Source of the DNA: DATKBT01 sp035546295
GTDB lineage: Bacteria; Acidobacteriota; Thermoanaerobaculia; Multivoradales; Multivoraceae
Length of the DNA: 64,000 nucleotides
Assembly (NCBI GenBank): GCA_035546295.1
Contig: DATKBT010000112.1
Location: 14,309 to 78,308 of the forward strand
Direction of reading: 5' to 3'
Shown: positions 9,166 to 19,130 of the stretch, one piece after another
Layout of the letters: each line of letters begins with the position of its first letter
Numbering within the stretch: position 1 is the stretch's first letter
Notes under the pieces: model-generated
Told to the model about the DNA's origin: nothing
The model's database searches: none
The model's input: the letters and a program-made list of their open reading frames with translations, nothing else
Position numbers and translations under genes: made by a program

Positions 9166-11745
9166 ATGCCGAGCCTGCGCTGCTGTGAATTGCCGGCGGT
9201 CTCCGAACGAGCGCGTGCCGCTCGGCCAGCCGCCAGGCTCCTCGTCCTGCTCGGGGTGTTGGGCATCCTTGCGGCACTGCCGTCGGTGGCGGCCGCAAAG
9301 GCCGCTGTCGAGACACTGCCTACCGAAGGGTCGCCGCCCCTCACCCCCGAGCACCGGCGCTGGCTCGAGCTGGTCGACGCGCTGATCACCGACGAGGAGC
9401 GCGAGTCCTTCCTCGCGATCGGCCACGACTACCGGCGCCAGGCCTTCATCGAGCGCTTCTGGGAGGTGCGCGATCCGGATCCGCGCACCGGGTACAACGA
9501 GCTGCGGCGAAGCTGGGAGATCCGCGCCGAGGAGGCGATCCAGACGTTCGGATCGCTCGAGGACCACCGCGCCGTCTTCTTCATGTTCAACGGGCCTCCC
9601 GGCGGCTTCCAGCTCACCGACGGTCGGATCGTCGGACGCTGCTTCATGAGGACCGACGAGATGGAGGTGTGGTTCTACGGCGGCAGCGACCGCACGCCGG
9701 CGCGCTTCGCCGTCGTGTTCGCGCGCACCGGCGTCGACCAGCCCTACCAGATGTGGCACGAGCTGATGATCCGGCACGTGGTCAAGCGACGCCAGCTGCC
9801 GACGACGCGGATCGCCGACCTGTGCGGCGACGAGCTCCTGGGTCTGGCGCTGCGCCTGGCGGCCGAGCTCGCGCCGGGGGGCGCCTTCGCGCTGTTCGTC
9901 GATCCGCTGATCACGCCCGATCCGCCGCCCGAGGAGTGGGTGGCCACCTTCGATGCTTTCTCCACCGAGATCCCGGAAGGTGCGCCGACCTTCGCTGTCG
10001 AGACGCTTTGGCAGTTCCCGGCGCGCAACCAGAACCGCACCGTGGTGCGGGGCGTCCTCTGGGTGCCGGCCGAATCGATCGCGCGCCGCGAGTTCGACGG
10101 GCGCAGCCTCCACCAGTTCCAGGTCACCGGCGAGGTACTGCGCGCCGGCGCGTTGTTCGAGACCTTCCGCTACCGCTTCGAGGTGCCGGCAGGGGACTCC
10201 GCGCAGTCGCTGCCGCTGGTCATCTCGAGGCCGCTGCGTCCCGGTCCCGTCACCTTCCAGATCAAGGTCGAGGACCTCTACGGCGAGCGCGTCGGTCGGG
10301 TCGTCGCGGAGGTCGAGGTGCCGAGTCCGACCGACATCGAGACCTTTCGCCCCGACCTGGGCGAGCTGGTCCCCTTCCTCGCCGAAGCCGACGAGGCGGC
10401 GCGGCGGGGGGAGTGGCTGCTCCGCCTGGTGCCGCCGCGCGAGGAGCGAGTGCGCGTCGGCATGGTCCGCTTCGCGACCCGCACCGCCGGTGAGATGGAT
10501 CGCGTCACCTTCTTCCTCGACGACCAGCCGATCCTCACCAAGAACCGGCCGCCCTACGATGTCGAGCTCAACCTGGGCACGACTCCGCAGCTCCACCGCA
10601 TCCGTGCGGTCGGGTACCTCGGCGACGAGGAGGTGGCGTCCGACGAGATGTCGATCAACCGCGGCGGACAGCGGTTCCGGGTGCGCCTGATCGAGCCGCG
10701 CTCCGACCGCAGCTATCGGGAGAGCCTCGAGGCGGTGGCCGAGGTCGAGACCTCGGACGCCCAGACCGTCGACCGGCTCGAGATCTTCCTCGACGAGCAC
10801 CGGGTGGCGACGCTCTACCAGCCTCCCTGGACGCAGCCGATCGTGCTCCGCGGCGAGGGCCTGTCCTACGTCCGCGCGGTCGCCTACCTGCCGGACGGCA
10901 GCTCGACCGAGGACGTCGTCTTCGTCAACGCGCCGGACTACCTGGAGCACGTCGAGGTCCAGTACGTCGAGGTGTTCGCCGGCGTGCTCGACGGCGACGG
11001 CCGCCCCCGCCTCGACCTCGGGCGCGAAGCGTTTCGCGTCTACGAGGACGACCGGCTGCAGGAGCTGCGGCGCTTCGAGCTCGCCTTCGACCTGCCGATC
11101 CACGCCGGTCTGCTGATCGACACCTCCTCGTCGATGCGAGACGCCATCGCGAGCGTCGCCGAGGCGGCCGAGGCCTTCGTCGATCAGGCGCTGCGCCCGA
11201 AGGACCGGCTGTGCGTGATCCCCTTCGCCACCTCCCCCGGGGTCGCGGTCCGCTTCACCAACGAGCCGGATCGGATCAAGAAGGCGCTCGCCAGCCTCGA
11301 CGCGGTGGGTGGCACCGCGCTCTACGACAGCCTGGTCTTCACCCTCCACTACTTCGACGGCATCACGGGCCAGAAGGCCCTCCTCCTGCTCTCCGACGGC
11401 GAGGACGAGGCGAGCGCCTTCACGCTCGATCAGGCGCTCGAGGCGGCGCAGCGGTCGGGGGTGACGATCTACGCGATCGGCATGCGGGAAGCCGCCGAGG
11501 ACCGCGCCGCGCGCAAGGCGCTGCGCGCGATCGCCGAGGAGACCGGCGGGCGCGCCTACTTCATCGAGGACACCGCCGAGCTCGGCGCCATCTACGCCGA
11601 GATCGAGCGCGATCTGCGCGCCCGCTACCTGCTCGCCTACCAGTCGTCGAGCGAGCGGCCGGCGACGACCTTTCGCCGGGTCCGCGTCGAGGTCGACGCT
11701 CCGGGCAAGGCGGAGGTGCGCTCGATCAGCGGCTACTACCCGTAG
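9166..11745 (+). CDS. VWFA-related Acidobacterial-type protein 2 with GWxTD-like N-terminus
   Basis: About 859 aa; paralogue of the gene at 1521. ATG 9166 is preferred over GTG 9145. A signal peptide (LLVLLGVLGILAALPSVAAA) follows a long basic n-region. The GWxTD-like region is better preserved here (RRQAFIERFWEVRDPDPRTG), followed by FMFNGPPGG. The C-terminal VWA domain has an intact MIDAS (DTSSSM near residue 651, GGTALYD near 715, SDGEDE near 743) and ends GYYP. Probably a secreted or periplasmic metal-binding adhesion or assembly protein. Retention of all MIDAS ligands in both paralogues argues both are functional. Confidence 0.88.
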   Translation: MPSLRCCELPAVSERARAARPAARLLVLLGVLGILAALPSVAAAKAAVETLPTEGSPPLTPEHRRWLELVDALITDEERESFLAIGHDYRRQAFIERFWEVRDPDPRTGYNELRRSWEIRAEEAIQTFGSLEDHRAVFFMFNGPPGGFQLTDGRIVGRCFMRTDEMEVWFYGGSDRTPARFAVVFARTGVDQPYQMWHELMIRHVVKRRQLPTTRIADLCGDELLGLALRLAAELAPGGAFALFVDPLITPDPPPEEWVATFDAFSTEIPEGAPTFAVETLWQFPARNQNRTVVRGVLWVPAESIARREFDGRSLHQFQVTGEVLRAGALFETFRYRFEVPAGDSAQSLPLVISRPLRPGPVTFQIKVEDLYGERVGRVVAEVEVPSPTDIETFRPDLGELVPFLAEADEAARRGEWLLRLVPPREERVRVGMVRFATRTAGEMDRVTFFLDDQPILTKNRPPYDVELNLGTTPQLHRIRAVGYLGDEEVASDEMSINRGGQRFRVRLIEPRSDRSYRESLEAVAEVETSDAQTVDRLEIFLDEHRVATLYQPPWTQPIVLRGEGLSYVRAVAYLPDGSSTEDVVFVNAPDYLEHVEVQYVEVFAGVLDGDGRPRLDLGREAFRVYEDDRLQELRRFELAFDLPIHAGLLIDTSSSMRDAIASVAEAAEAFVDQALRPKDRLCVIPFATSPGVAVRFTNEPDRIKKALASLDAVGGTALYDSLVFTLHYFDGITGQKALLLLSDGEDEASAFTLDQALEAAQRSGVTIYAIGMREAAEDRAARKALRAIAEETGGRAYFIEDTAELGAIYAEIERDLRARYLLAYQSSSERPATTFRRVRVEVDAPGKAEVRSISGYYP

Positions 11746-11772
11746 CGGGCTCGTGGTGGTCACCACTCCCCA
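11730..11772 (+). repeat. Identical 43-bp 3'-end block, copy 2
   Basis: Identical to 4181-4223. It spans the end of VWFA protein 2 and 27 bp downstream. After the block, similarity fades but short matches continue. Confidence 0.85.
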
Positions 11773-11853
11773 CCGAGTCGCGGGAGCGAGGCGGTTGCTA
11801 CCATCCGCGCGCTCGCGCGGGAAACGTGTGCGCGGGCGCGCCCGAAACCCGCG

Positions 11854-12648
11854 ATGGCCTCCGCCGATCCCCACCAGCAGCTCTGCGCCATTCTCCGCCG
11901 GCTCGAGCGCGACCTCTCCGGCGTCGAGCCCGGCCCGCCGGTCAGTCACGTCTACAACCCGCTCGAATACGCCGCCGAGTGCACCCTAGAGTACCTCGAG
12001 CGCTTCGCCCACCCGGCTTCGGCGAAGCCCGATCGAGCGCTCCTGATGGGCATGAACCCAGGGCCGTGGGGCATGGCCCAGACCGGGATCCCGTTCGGCG
12101 CGGTCGGCCGCGTGCGCGGCTGGCTGAGGATCGAGGCGCCGGTCGGGCGTCCGGTGCGCGAGCACCCGAAGCGCCGCATCGAGGGCTTCGCGTGCCGGCG
12201 CGAGGAGGTGAGCGGCGATCGGTTGTGGGGATGGGCGCAGGAGACCTTCGAGACCCCCGAGCGGTTCTTCGCTCACTTCTTCGTGTGGAACTACTGCCCG
12301 CTCCTCTTCCTCGAGGAGAGCGGGCGCAACCTGACGCCCGACAAGCTGCGCGCCGACGTGCGCCAGCAAGTCCTCGATCCTTGCGACGTCGCGCTGCGGG
12401 GCGTCGTCGAGTGCCTGGGCATCCGCCGCGTGATCGGCATCGGCGGCTTCGCCGAGCAGCGCGCGCGCCTCGCGCTCGAGGGGCTTTCGGTGCGCGTCGA
12501 CCGGGTGCTCCATCCCAGCCCGGCGAGCCCGGCCGCCAACCGCGGCTGGGCGGCGCAGGTCACGGCGCAGCTCCGCGACCTCGGCGTGGCGATCCCGGAA
12601 GCGGAGAGCGGTCGTCCCGTCGCTGAAGGCGGCCGTCAGCGCCGCTGA
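11854..12648 (+). CDS. SMUG1-type uracil-DNA glycosylase
   Basis: 264 aa. It matches family 3 uracil-DNA glycosylase (SMUG1) almost motif for motif: GMNPGPWGMAQTGIPFG (catalytic-pocket Asn), EHPKRRIEGFACRREEVSG, FFVWNYCPLLFLE and GRNLTP. LHPSPASPAANRGW carries the conserved His of the minor-groove wedge. SMUG1 removes uracil and 5-hydroxymethyluracil from single- and double-stranded DNA in base excision repair. It was first known from animals and is sporadic in bacteria. The reading frame is complete, with ATG 11854 the first good start. Its 3' end overlaps the convergent nuclease-like gene by 13 bp. Confidence 0.93.
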   Translation: MASADPHQQLCAILRRLERDLSGVEPGPPVSHVYNPLEYAAECTLEYLERFAHPASAKPDRALLMGMNPGPWGMAQTGIPFGAVGRVRGWLRIEAPVGRPVREHPKRRIEGFACRREEVSGDRLWGWAQETFETPERFFAHFFVWNYCPLLFLEESGRNLTPDKLRADVRQQVLDPCDVALRGVVECLGIRRVIGIGGFAEQRARLALEGLSVRVDRVLHPSPASPAANRGWAAQVTAQLRDLGVAIPEAESGRPVAEGGRQRR

Positions 12649-13055
12649 TACGTCGCCCAACGCACGGCGCCGGCCTCGACCAGCTCGCGCAGGCGCCGCT
12701 GGCGCTCGCTGAGCCGCGCCTCGCCGCTCTTGACCTCGATGAACACCACTCCCGTCTCGGGATCGAAGTGCAGGTAGTCGACCGGCTGGCCGAGGAACAC
12801 GGTCGCGGTGCCCGGGCGGGTGGGGTCGACCGGGAAGTCCTCGAGCAGCGGCGCCAGCGCCTCGACCAGATGGCCGGTGCGCACCTCCGAGCTCTTGCGC
12901 TGGAAGCGGACGCTGCGCAGCTTCGAGCGCGCCGAGATCACGCCGGCCACCGCCAGCGCCGAGATCGCGATCGCCAGCAGCAGCAGGCCCAGCGGCACGC
13001 TCACCGGGTGGCCGAGCGTCGAGCGCAGCGAGTCGAACCACGCGGTCTCGTCCAT
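12636..13055 (-). CDS. Membrane-anchored Holliday-junction-resolvase-like predicted endonuclease
   Basis: 139 aa. One N-terminal transmembrane helix (PLGLLLLAIAISALAVAGVI, about residues 21-40) is followed by a short cytoplasmic domain. That domain has GQPVDYLHFD, VVFIEVKSGEARLS and Q-R-R near the C-terminus, which matches the D...ExK...Q core of PD-(D/E)XK nucleases of the Endonuc_Holl type. The substrate is unknown. ATG 13055 follows TAAGAT by only 6 nt (leaderless arrangement). It is convergent with, and overlaps, the SMUG1-type gene, giving a possible DNA-repair neighbourhood. Confidence 0.75.
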   Translation of the reverse strand: MDETAWFDSLRSTLGHPVSVPLGLLLLAIAISALAVAGVISARSKLRSVRFQRKSSEVRTGHLVEALAPLLEDFPVDPTRPGTATVFLGQPVDYLHFDPETGVVFIEVKSGEARLSERQRRLRELVEAGAVRWATYQRR

Positions 13056-13061
13056 CGCCGG

Positions 13062-13067
13062 ATCTTA
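13062..13067 (-). promoter_or_regulatory. -10-like hexamer TAAGAT, 6 nt before start codon
   Basis: On the minus strand TAAGAT is followed by CCGGCG and then the ATG of the nuclease-like gene. This spacing would place the transcription start at or within a base or two of the A of ATG. No Shine-Dalgarno fits in between. Confidence 0.5.
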
Positions 13068-13421
13068 CGAGGCGCGACGCCGCCAGTCTGTCGCCGCATC
13101 GATCCGCGGACGGGAGCGTTCGGCGCCGGTTCCGCGCGAAGAGCCGGCTCGCGACGAGCTCGGAGCCCCGACGCGCCTGATCGCTCACGATCCGCGGGCC
13201 ACGGTCGTGGTTGGACGCGCAGCGGTCGTCCCCGCCGGCCAGGGCGCTCGACACCAGCGGCGGCAGCAGGTCCAGCCGGTACCCGGCGTCGCCGAAGGCC
13301 GCGATCGCTGCGGGCGCCGACGCCGCTCGTTTCTGAAATCGTGCGGAGGCCCCGGGGTCGCCTCGCCCGCGGGCGAGGGAGCGGATCGAGACGGTTAGGA
13401 CACGCGACGCCAGCCCGAGGA
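13068..13421. other. Intergenic region; 18-bp perfect palindrome at 13361-13378
   Basis: No gene recognised. About 44 bp past the stop of the M1-like peptidase (minus strand) lies CCTCGCCCGCGGGCGAGG, a perfect 18-bp palindrome that can form a stable stem. No T-run follows on either strand. It may be a Rho-dependent or structural 3' end. Confidence 0.5.
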
Positions 13422-15962
13422 TCACGGGCAGCCGGGCGCCGCCGACACCGTGGCCAGGCCCACGTCGGCGGGCGGCTGCCTGGTGCGGGTGCGGTCTCCC
13501 AGGCTCGCCAGCACGGCGAAGTCTGGATTGAACAGCACCTCGACCGGGCGAGCCTCCAGCTCGAGCCACAGTGATCGCTCGGGTCCGATCTCGACCCACC
13601 GCTCCTCCTGGCGTCCAGCGACGTCGACCAGGCGCAGCGGGATCAGGTCGCGCCACTCGTCGGGAACGCCCTCCCGCTCGATCTCGAGGTGGAGACGGAG
13701 GCCGCCGCGCGCGCGCGCGGCGTCGCATCCAGGCCCCACCTCCCAGTCCCAGCGGTAGCTGGGCAGGTCGGCGCTCATCACCCACTGATCGAAGAAGCGG
13801 TCCCAATCGTGCTCGACGCGCTCGGCGAGCAGCGCGCTCAGCTCGTCGATGCCGACCGTGCTCCGCCGTTGGCGCCGGTAGAGCTCGCGCAGCAGATCGA
13901 AGAACGCTTCGTCGCTGCCGGTGTTGGCGCGCACGATGCCGCGGATCATGTGCAGCACCAGCGCGCCCTTGCGGTAGGCGAGGGTCAGGAAGGCGGTGGG
14001 AGCCTCGTGGGTGTTGGCGCGCAGACCGTGTCCGATCGGCCCCAGACGCTCGTGGTCGCGCTTGTTGAGCAGCGCGATTCCGGGCCGCGCGAAGGCGTTG
14101 TAGGCGCCGCGGATCGAGCCGAGCACCTCCTGGGTGTAGGCGTCGAGCGCGCGCCGGAAGGTCTGCTCTCCGTCGTCGATCGCGTGCTCGACGTAGAGCA
14201 ACGCCGAGTACTCCGCCAGAGCCTCGGACAGCCACTGGTCGCGGTAGCTCCTCCAGCTCACGCCGTGCCCCCAGTACTGGTGGGCGACCTCGTGGGCCAG
14301 GAACAGAGCCTTGACTCCGTACACCGCGCGCCCCAGATCCCCCTTCTTCGCGATCACGTCGCCGATCTGCAGCAGCCCCTCGAAGGCCTGCCCGTGGGGG
14401 GACGAGATCAGGGTGACGGCGAGCTCCGGCGCCGGCATCGGCTCGCCCAGCAGCTCGTCCTGGAAGTAGCGCACGGGGCCGAGGACGTAGCGCTCGACGA
14501 CCTCGTCGATGCGTTCGGAGGAGAGGTAGCCGCCCCGGGTGCCGAAGACCGTGATCGGCGGCAGCCCGGGCTCCTCGAAGCGGCGCTCGTGGGGGGAGCG
14601 GCCGAAGGTGAAGCCGATCATCTTGGTCGGATCGTCGATCACGAAGGTGGTCTTCTTGCCGCCCACGATGTCGCGCTCGGCCACCTTGCGCCCGAGCGCC
14701 CACGCGCCGTAGTAGCGCCGGGTCACCAGCTCGACGCGCGCGCTCACCCGCGGGTTCTCGATCGCCACGGGGCGGGGGTACCAGACCAGGCCGGCGGCGT
14801 AGTTGCCGAGCTCCAGCCGATAGCGGAAGCGCAGCTCGAGCTCGTCCCCTTCGAGCGCCGGTGAGGGCAGTAGCACGGCGAAGACCGGTACGTGCTCGCG
14901 GTCGTCGCGCGACAGGCTGAGCTCGCCGACCGGGTAGCGCAGGAAGTCCAGCTCCCGATCCGCGCCCAGTGGATTCTTCAGCACCACCGACTCGAGGCGC
15001 GCCATCGGGTGCAGCTCGAGCAGGAGGGCGCCGAGCCCGGAGCGAAGCGCGCGGTAACTCCCGCTCAGCTCGAGCTCGGCGTCGATCGGATTGGAGTCGC
15101 CGAAGCCGCGGGCGCCGCCGATCGCGCGGCCCAGCTCGCGCAGGTCGACCTCGGCGTCGAACGACACCAGCTCGGCGTTTCCTCCCGGCCGATCGCCGGG
15201 CCGGCCGTCGGGACGCCGGTCCTCGGCGCGGTCGAGGGCGAGCCAGCTCTCGGTGACCGGATGGACGCCGTTGGTCTGGTGCTTGGAGAGCTCGATCTCC
15301 TCGCGCCACAGAGCGTCGTACTCCCACGTCATCCAGCCGAAGTCCTCGAGCCGCATGTCGGCGCGCAGGTAGCGATCGCCCAGCGTGCGCAGAGCGGCGA
15401 TCACGCGTGCGTCGGCATCGTGCCGGTTGTGCTGCAGCCAGCGCCGGTGGCGCTCGCGGGCCAGGGGATGGGGCGCGGCGCCCCGGCGGATTTCGGGCGG
15501 CAGCTCGGCGAGCAGCGCGCCGAGCAGCGGCGCCAGCTCGGGGGAGGAGGCGCGCAGGACCAGCCGGTCGAAGGTCTGGTCGATCTCGACGAGCTCGCGA
15601 TCGCGCGCGAAGCGGGTGAGCTGGCGCAGCTCGACGGCGTCGGGAACCGTCATCTCGAAGCGCCCCTCCCCCTCGAACACGAGGCCGGTGACCGCTCCCG
15701 TCGAGATCGGCTCGAGCAGGTGGAGTGTGCCGCGGCGGAGCGTCCAGCGAGCGGTGTCGAGCTCGATCTCGAGACCCTGCTCGGCGACGGCGAGCGGTCC
15801 GGCGTAGCGGCCCTCGAGCAGCGTTCGATAGTCGTCGACCCCCGGTGCGCTCGCGAGGGCCGGCGTCGTGGCGAGCAGCGGGAGGAGCGCCGCGGCTCTC
15901 AACGCCGTCCGTGCGCACCTCGCCCCTCGGGGAGGCACACGAGGGGATCGGACCAAGTGCAT
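13422..15962 (-). CDS. M1-like metallopeptidase, secreted, with altered GxMEN motif
   Basis: 846 aa from ATG 15962, which has a good GGCAGGAGG site. A signal peptide (TALRAAALLPLLATTPALASA) follows a basic n-region. The zinc site HEVAHQYWGH with a downstream glutamate in WLSEALAEYSA (about residues 553-580) is the HExxH-18-E of gluzincins. The M1 N-terminal beta-domain precedes it. Where aminopeptidases have GAMEN, this protein reads SSPHGQAFEGLLQIGD, so the N-terminal-amine anchor is changed and aminopeptidase specificity is doubtful. Likely a periplasmic or extracellular peptidase. A 98-bp gap separates it from the DUF1648 gene upstream, probably the same transcript. Confidence 0.85.
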   Translation of the reverse strand: MHLVRSPRVPPRGARCARTALRAAALLPLLATTPALASAPGVDDYRTLLEGRYAGPLAVAEQGLEIELDTARWTLRRGTLHLLEPISTGAVTGLVFEGEGRFEMTVPDAVELRQLTRFARDRELVEIDQTFDRLVLRASSPELAPLLGALLAELPPEIRRGAAPHPLARERHRRWLQHNRHDADARVIAALRTLGDRYLRADMRLEDFGWMTWEYDALWREEIELSKHQTNGVHPVTESWLALDRAEDRRPDGRPGDRPGGNAELVSFDAEVDLRELGRAIGGARGFGDSNPIDAELELSGSYRALRSGLGALLLELHPMARLESVVLKNPLGADRELDFLRYPVGELSLSRDDREHVPVFAVLLPSPALEGDELELRFRYRLELGNYAAGLVWYPRPVAIENPRVSARVELVTRRYYGAWALGRKVAERDIVGGKKTTFVIDDPTKMIGFTFGRSPHERRFEEPGLPPITVFGTRGGYLSSERIDEVVERYVLGPVRYFQDELLGEPMPAPELAVTLISSPHGQAFEGLLQIGDVIAKKGDLGRAVYGVKALFLAHEVAHQYWGHGVSWRSYRDQWLSEALAEYSALLYVEHAIDDGEQTFRRALDAYTQEVLGSIRGAYNAFARPGIALLNKRDHERLGPIGHGLRANTHEAPTAFLTLAYRKGALVLHMIRGIVRANTGSDEAFFDLLRELYRRQRRSTVGIDELSALLAERVEHDWDRFFDQWVMSADLPSYRWDWEVGPGCDAARARGGLRLHLEIEREGVPDEWRDLIPLRLVDVAGRQEERWVEIGPERSLWLELEARPVEVLFNPDFAVLASLGDRTRTRQPPADVGLATVSAAPGCP

Positions 15963-16060
15963 GCGGCCTCCTGCCACCAGTTGGCGGAAGCTTCGCCGCG
16001 GGCCGAGCGAAGCCTCTCGCCGACTCTTGTCGTGCGCACCGGCCGTGGGGGCCGGCTCGC

Positions 16061-16609
16061 TCACGAGCGTACCGAATCCGCAGGCCGGCGCGGCGCCTCC
16101 GCAGTGAGCGGCACCTCGCGGAAGCGGGAGTTGAGCGATCGCATCCAGAGCACGACCGCGACGATCAAGCCGCCGAGCGCGGTCCAGAACACCGGTCCCA
16201 GGGTCGGCACCCCTTCCGGTCCCGGGGCGAGGTTGGCGCGGCCGGTGTCCCAGATCAGAGCCGCCAAGAACAGCGCGGAGAAGACGCCGAGCCACGTCAT
16301 GCGCGCCCCGAGATCCGCGAGCGTCTCCTCCCGGCGCTCGGGTGCGAGCCAGTAGTCGCGGTTCGGTAGCGACATGCTCTCGGTGGGGAATCGCCGGATG
16401 AGGTGCGGGACCGCCAGGAAGGTCAGGGTCTCGAAGACGACGACCACCGCGAAGACGCCGAGCAACGTTCGTCGCGGCGCGGTGGCGTCGGCGCGCCCTT
16501 CGAGGTCGAAATGGCTCGCCACCTCCGGAGGGAGTGCGCTCGCCAGCCAGGCGAGCATCGCCAGGGTGGCGATCAGCACCAGGATCAGCGCAGCTCTCGC
16601 GTTCGTCAT
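16061..16609 (-). CDS. DUF1648-domain membrane protein
   Basis: 182 aa with about four hydrophobic segments. The N-terminal LPPEVASHFDLEGRADA matches the DUF1648 signature (P-x-HF-x-x-x-G-x-x-D), also present in SdpI-like immunity proteins. The ATG at 16609 is preceded by a purine-rich run (GGAGGAGGAGAGAGGAGAG). The function is unknown. It is divergent from the small membrane protein at 16787. Confidence 0.75.
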   Translation of the reverse strand: MTNARAALILVLIATLAMLAWLASALPPEVASHFDLEGRADATAPRRTLLGVFAVVVVFETLTFLAVPHLIRRFPTESMSLPNRDYWLAPERREETLADLGARMTWLGVFSALFLAALIWDTGRANLAPGPEGVPTLGPVFWTALGGLIVAVVLWMRSLNSRFREVPLTAEAPRRPADSVRS

Positions 16610-16786
16610 GTCTCTCCTCTCTCCTCCTCCTCCTCCGAAGCAGTCCTACGGTCCGGCGCGCGAGCTCATTCCGGACGCCGTGTGCGCGCCGCGCGGGAAC
16701 CGGTCGGCCTGCCGGCGAGTCTGTCGGAAGGTGGCCGACGCCGCGGCCTCGAGCCGCGAGCGCCAGGTCCCGCTCGGGAGACGAAG

Positions 16787-17113
16787 ATGATCGCCAGCTC
16801 GACCCTCGGCAAGCGCCTGCGTGCGGCCCGGCGCACGGGCGACGAGCCGCTCGCCACGCGCAACCGCCTGTTCGTCGCGCGCGCCTGCTTCTGTCTGGCC
16901 GGCGCCTCGGTGGTCGCCGCGATCGGCGCCGTGGTCGACGAGTTGGGAGTCCTGCCGCCCCTCGGGCGGATCCTGCTGGTGGCGGTCGGCGCCAGCCTCC
17001 TCGGCGTCGTCGCTGGCGCCATCGAGCTGGCCCGCAGCGGCGGCTCCCGTGACGTCTGGCTCTCGATCGGCCTCAACCTCATGGCCCTGATCGCGGCGCT
17101 CCTCGTGTACTGA
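16787..17113 (+). CDS. Small membrane protein, unknown function
   Basis: 108 aa from ATG 16787 (GGGAGACGAAG just upstream). A basic N-terminus (LGKRLRAARRTGDEPLATRNR) is followed by about three hydrophobic helices (FCLAGASVVAAIGAVVDELG, ILLVAVGASLLGVVAGAIEL, WLSIGLNLMALIAALLV). I do not recognise a family. Codon use and hydrophobic periodicity look coding. Longer upstream ORF extensions have no membrane or domain logic. Confidence 0.55.
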   Translation: MIASSTLGKRLRAARRTGDEPLATRNRLFVARACFCLAGASVVAAIGAVVDELGVLPPLGRILLVAVGASLLGVVAGAIELARSGGSRDVWLSIGLNLMALIAALLVY

Positions 17114-17154
17114 GCCGGCGGCGAGCCGAGCCGCGAACGGCGGGATCGCGAGCC

Positions 17155-19071
<1,917 letters not shown>

Positions 19072-19130
19072 GACGGCGCGGATCTTAACGAGGACCGGTG
19101 CGGCGAGGAGAGTGGCGAGGAGAGTGGATC

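Noticed and set aside
8986..11949. 987-codon minus-strand frame opposite VWFA protein 2
   Set aside because: Low-complexity His/Asp/Val/Gly-rich translation without motifs; the plus strand encodes a recognisable VWA domain.
11986..15918. 1310-codon open frame on the minus strand across the SMUG1, nuclease and M1 genes
   Set aside because: Translation is Arg/Ala/Pro-rich with no domain, and it overlaps three well-supported genes in other frames; a high-GC shadow.
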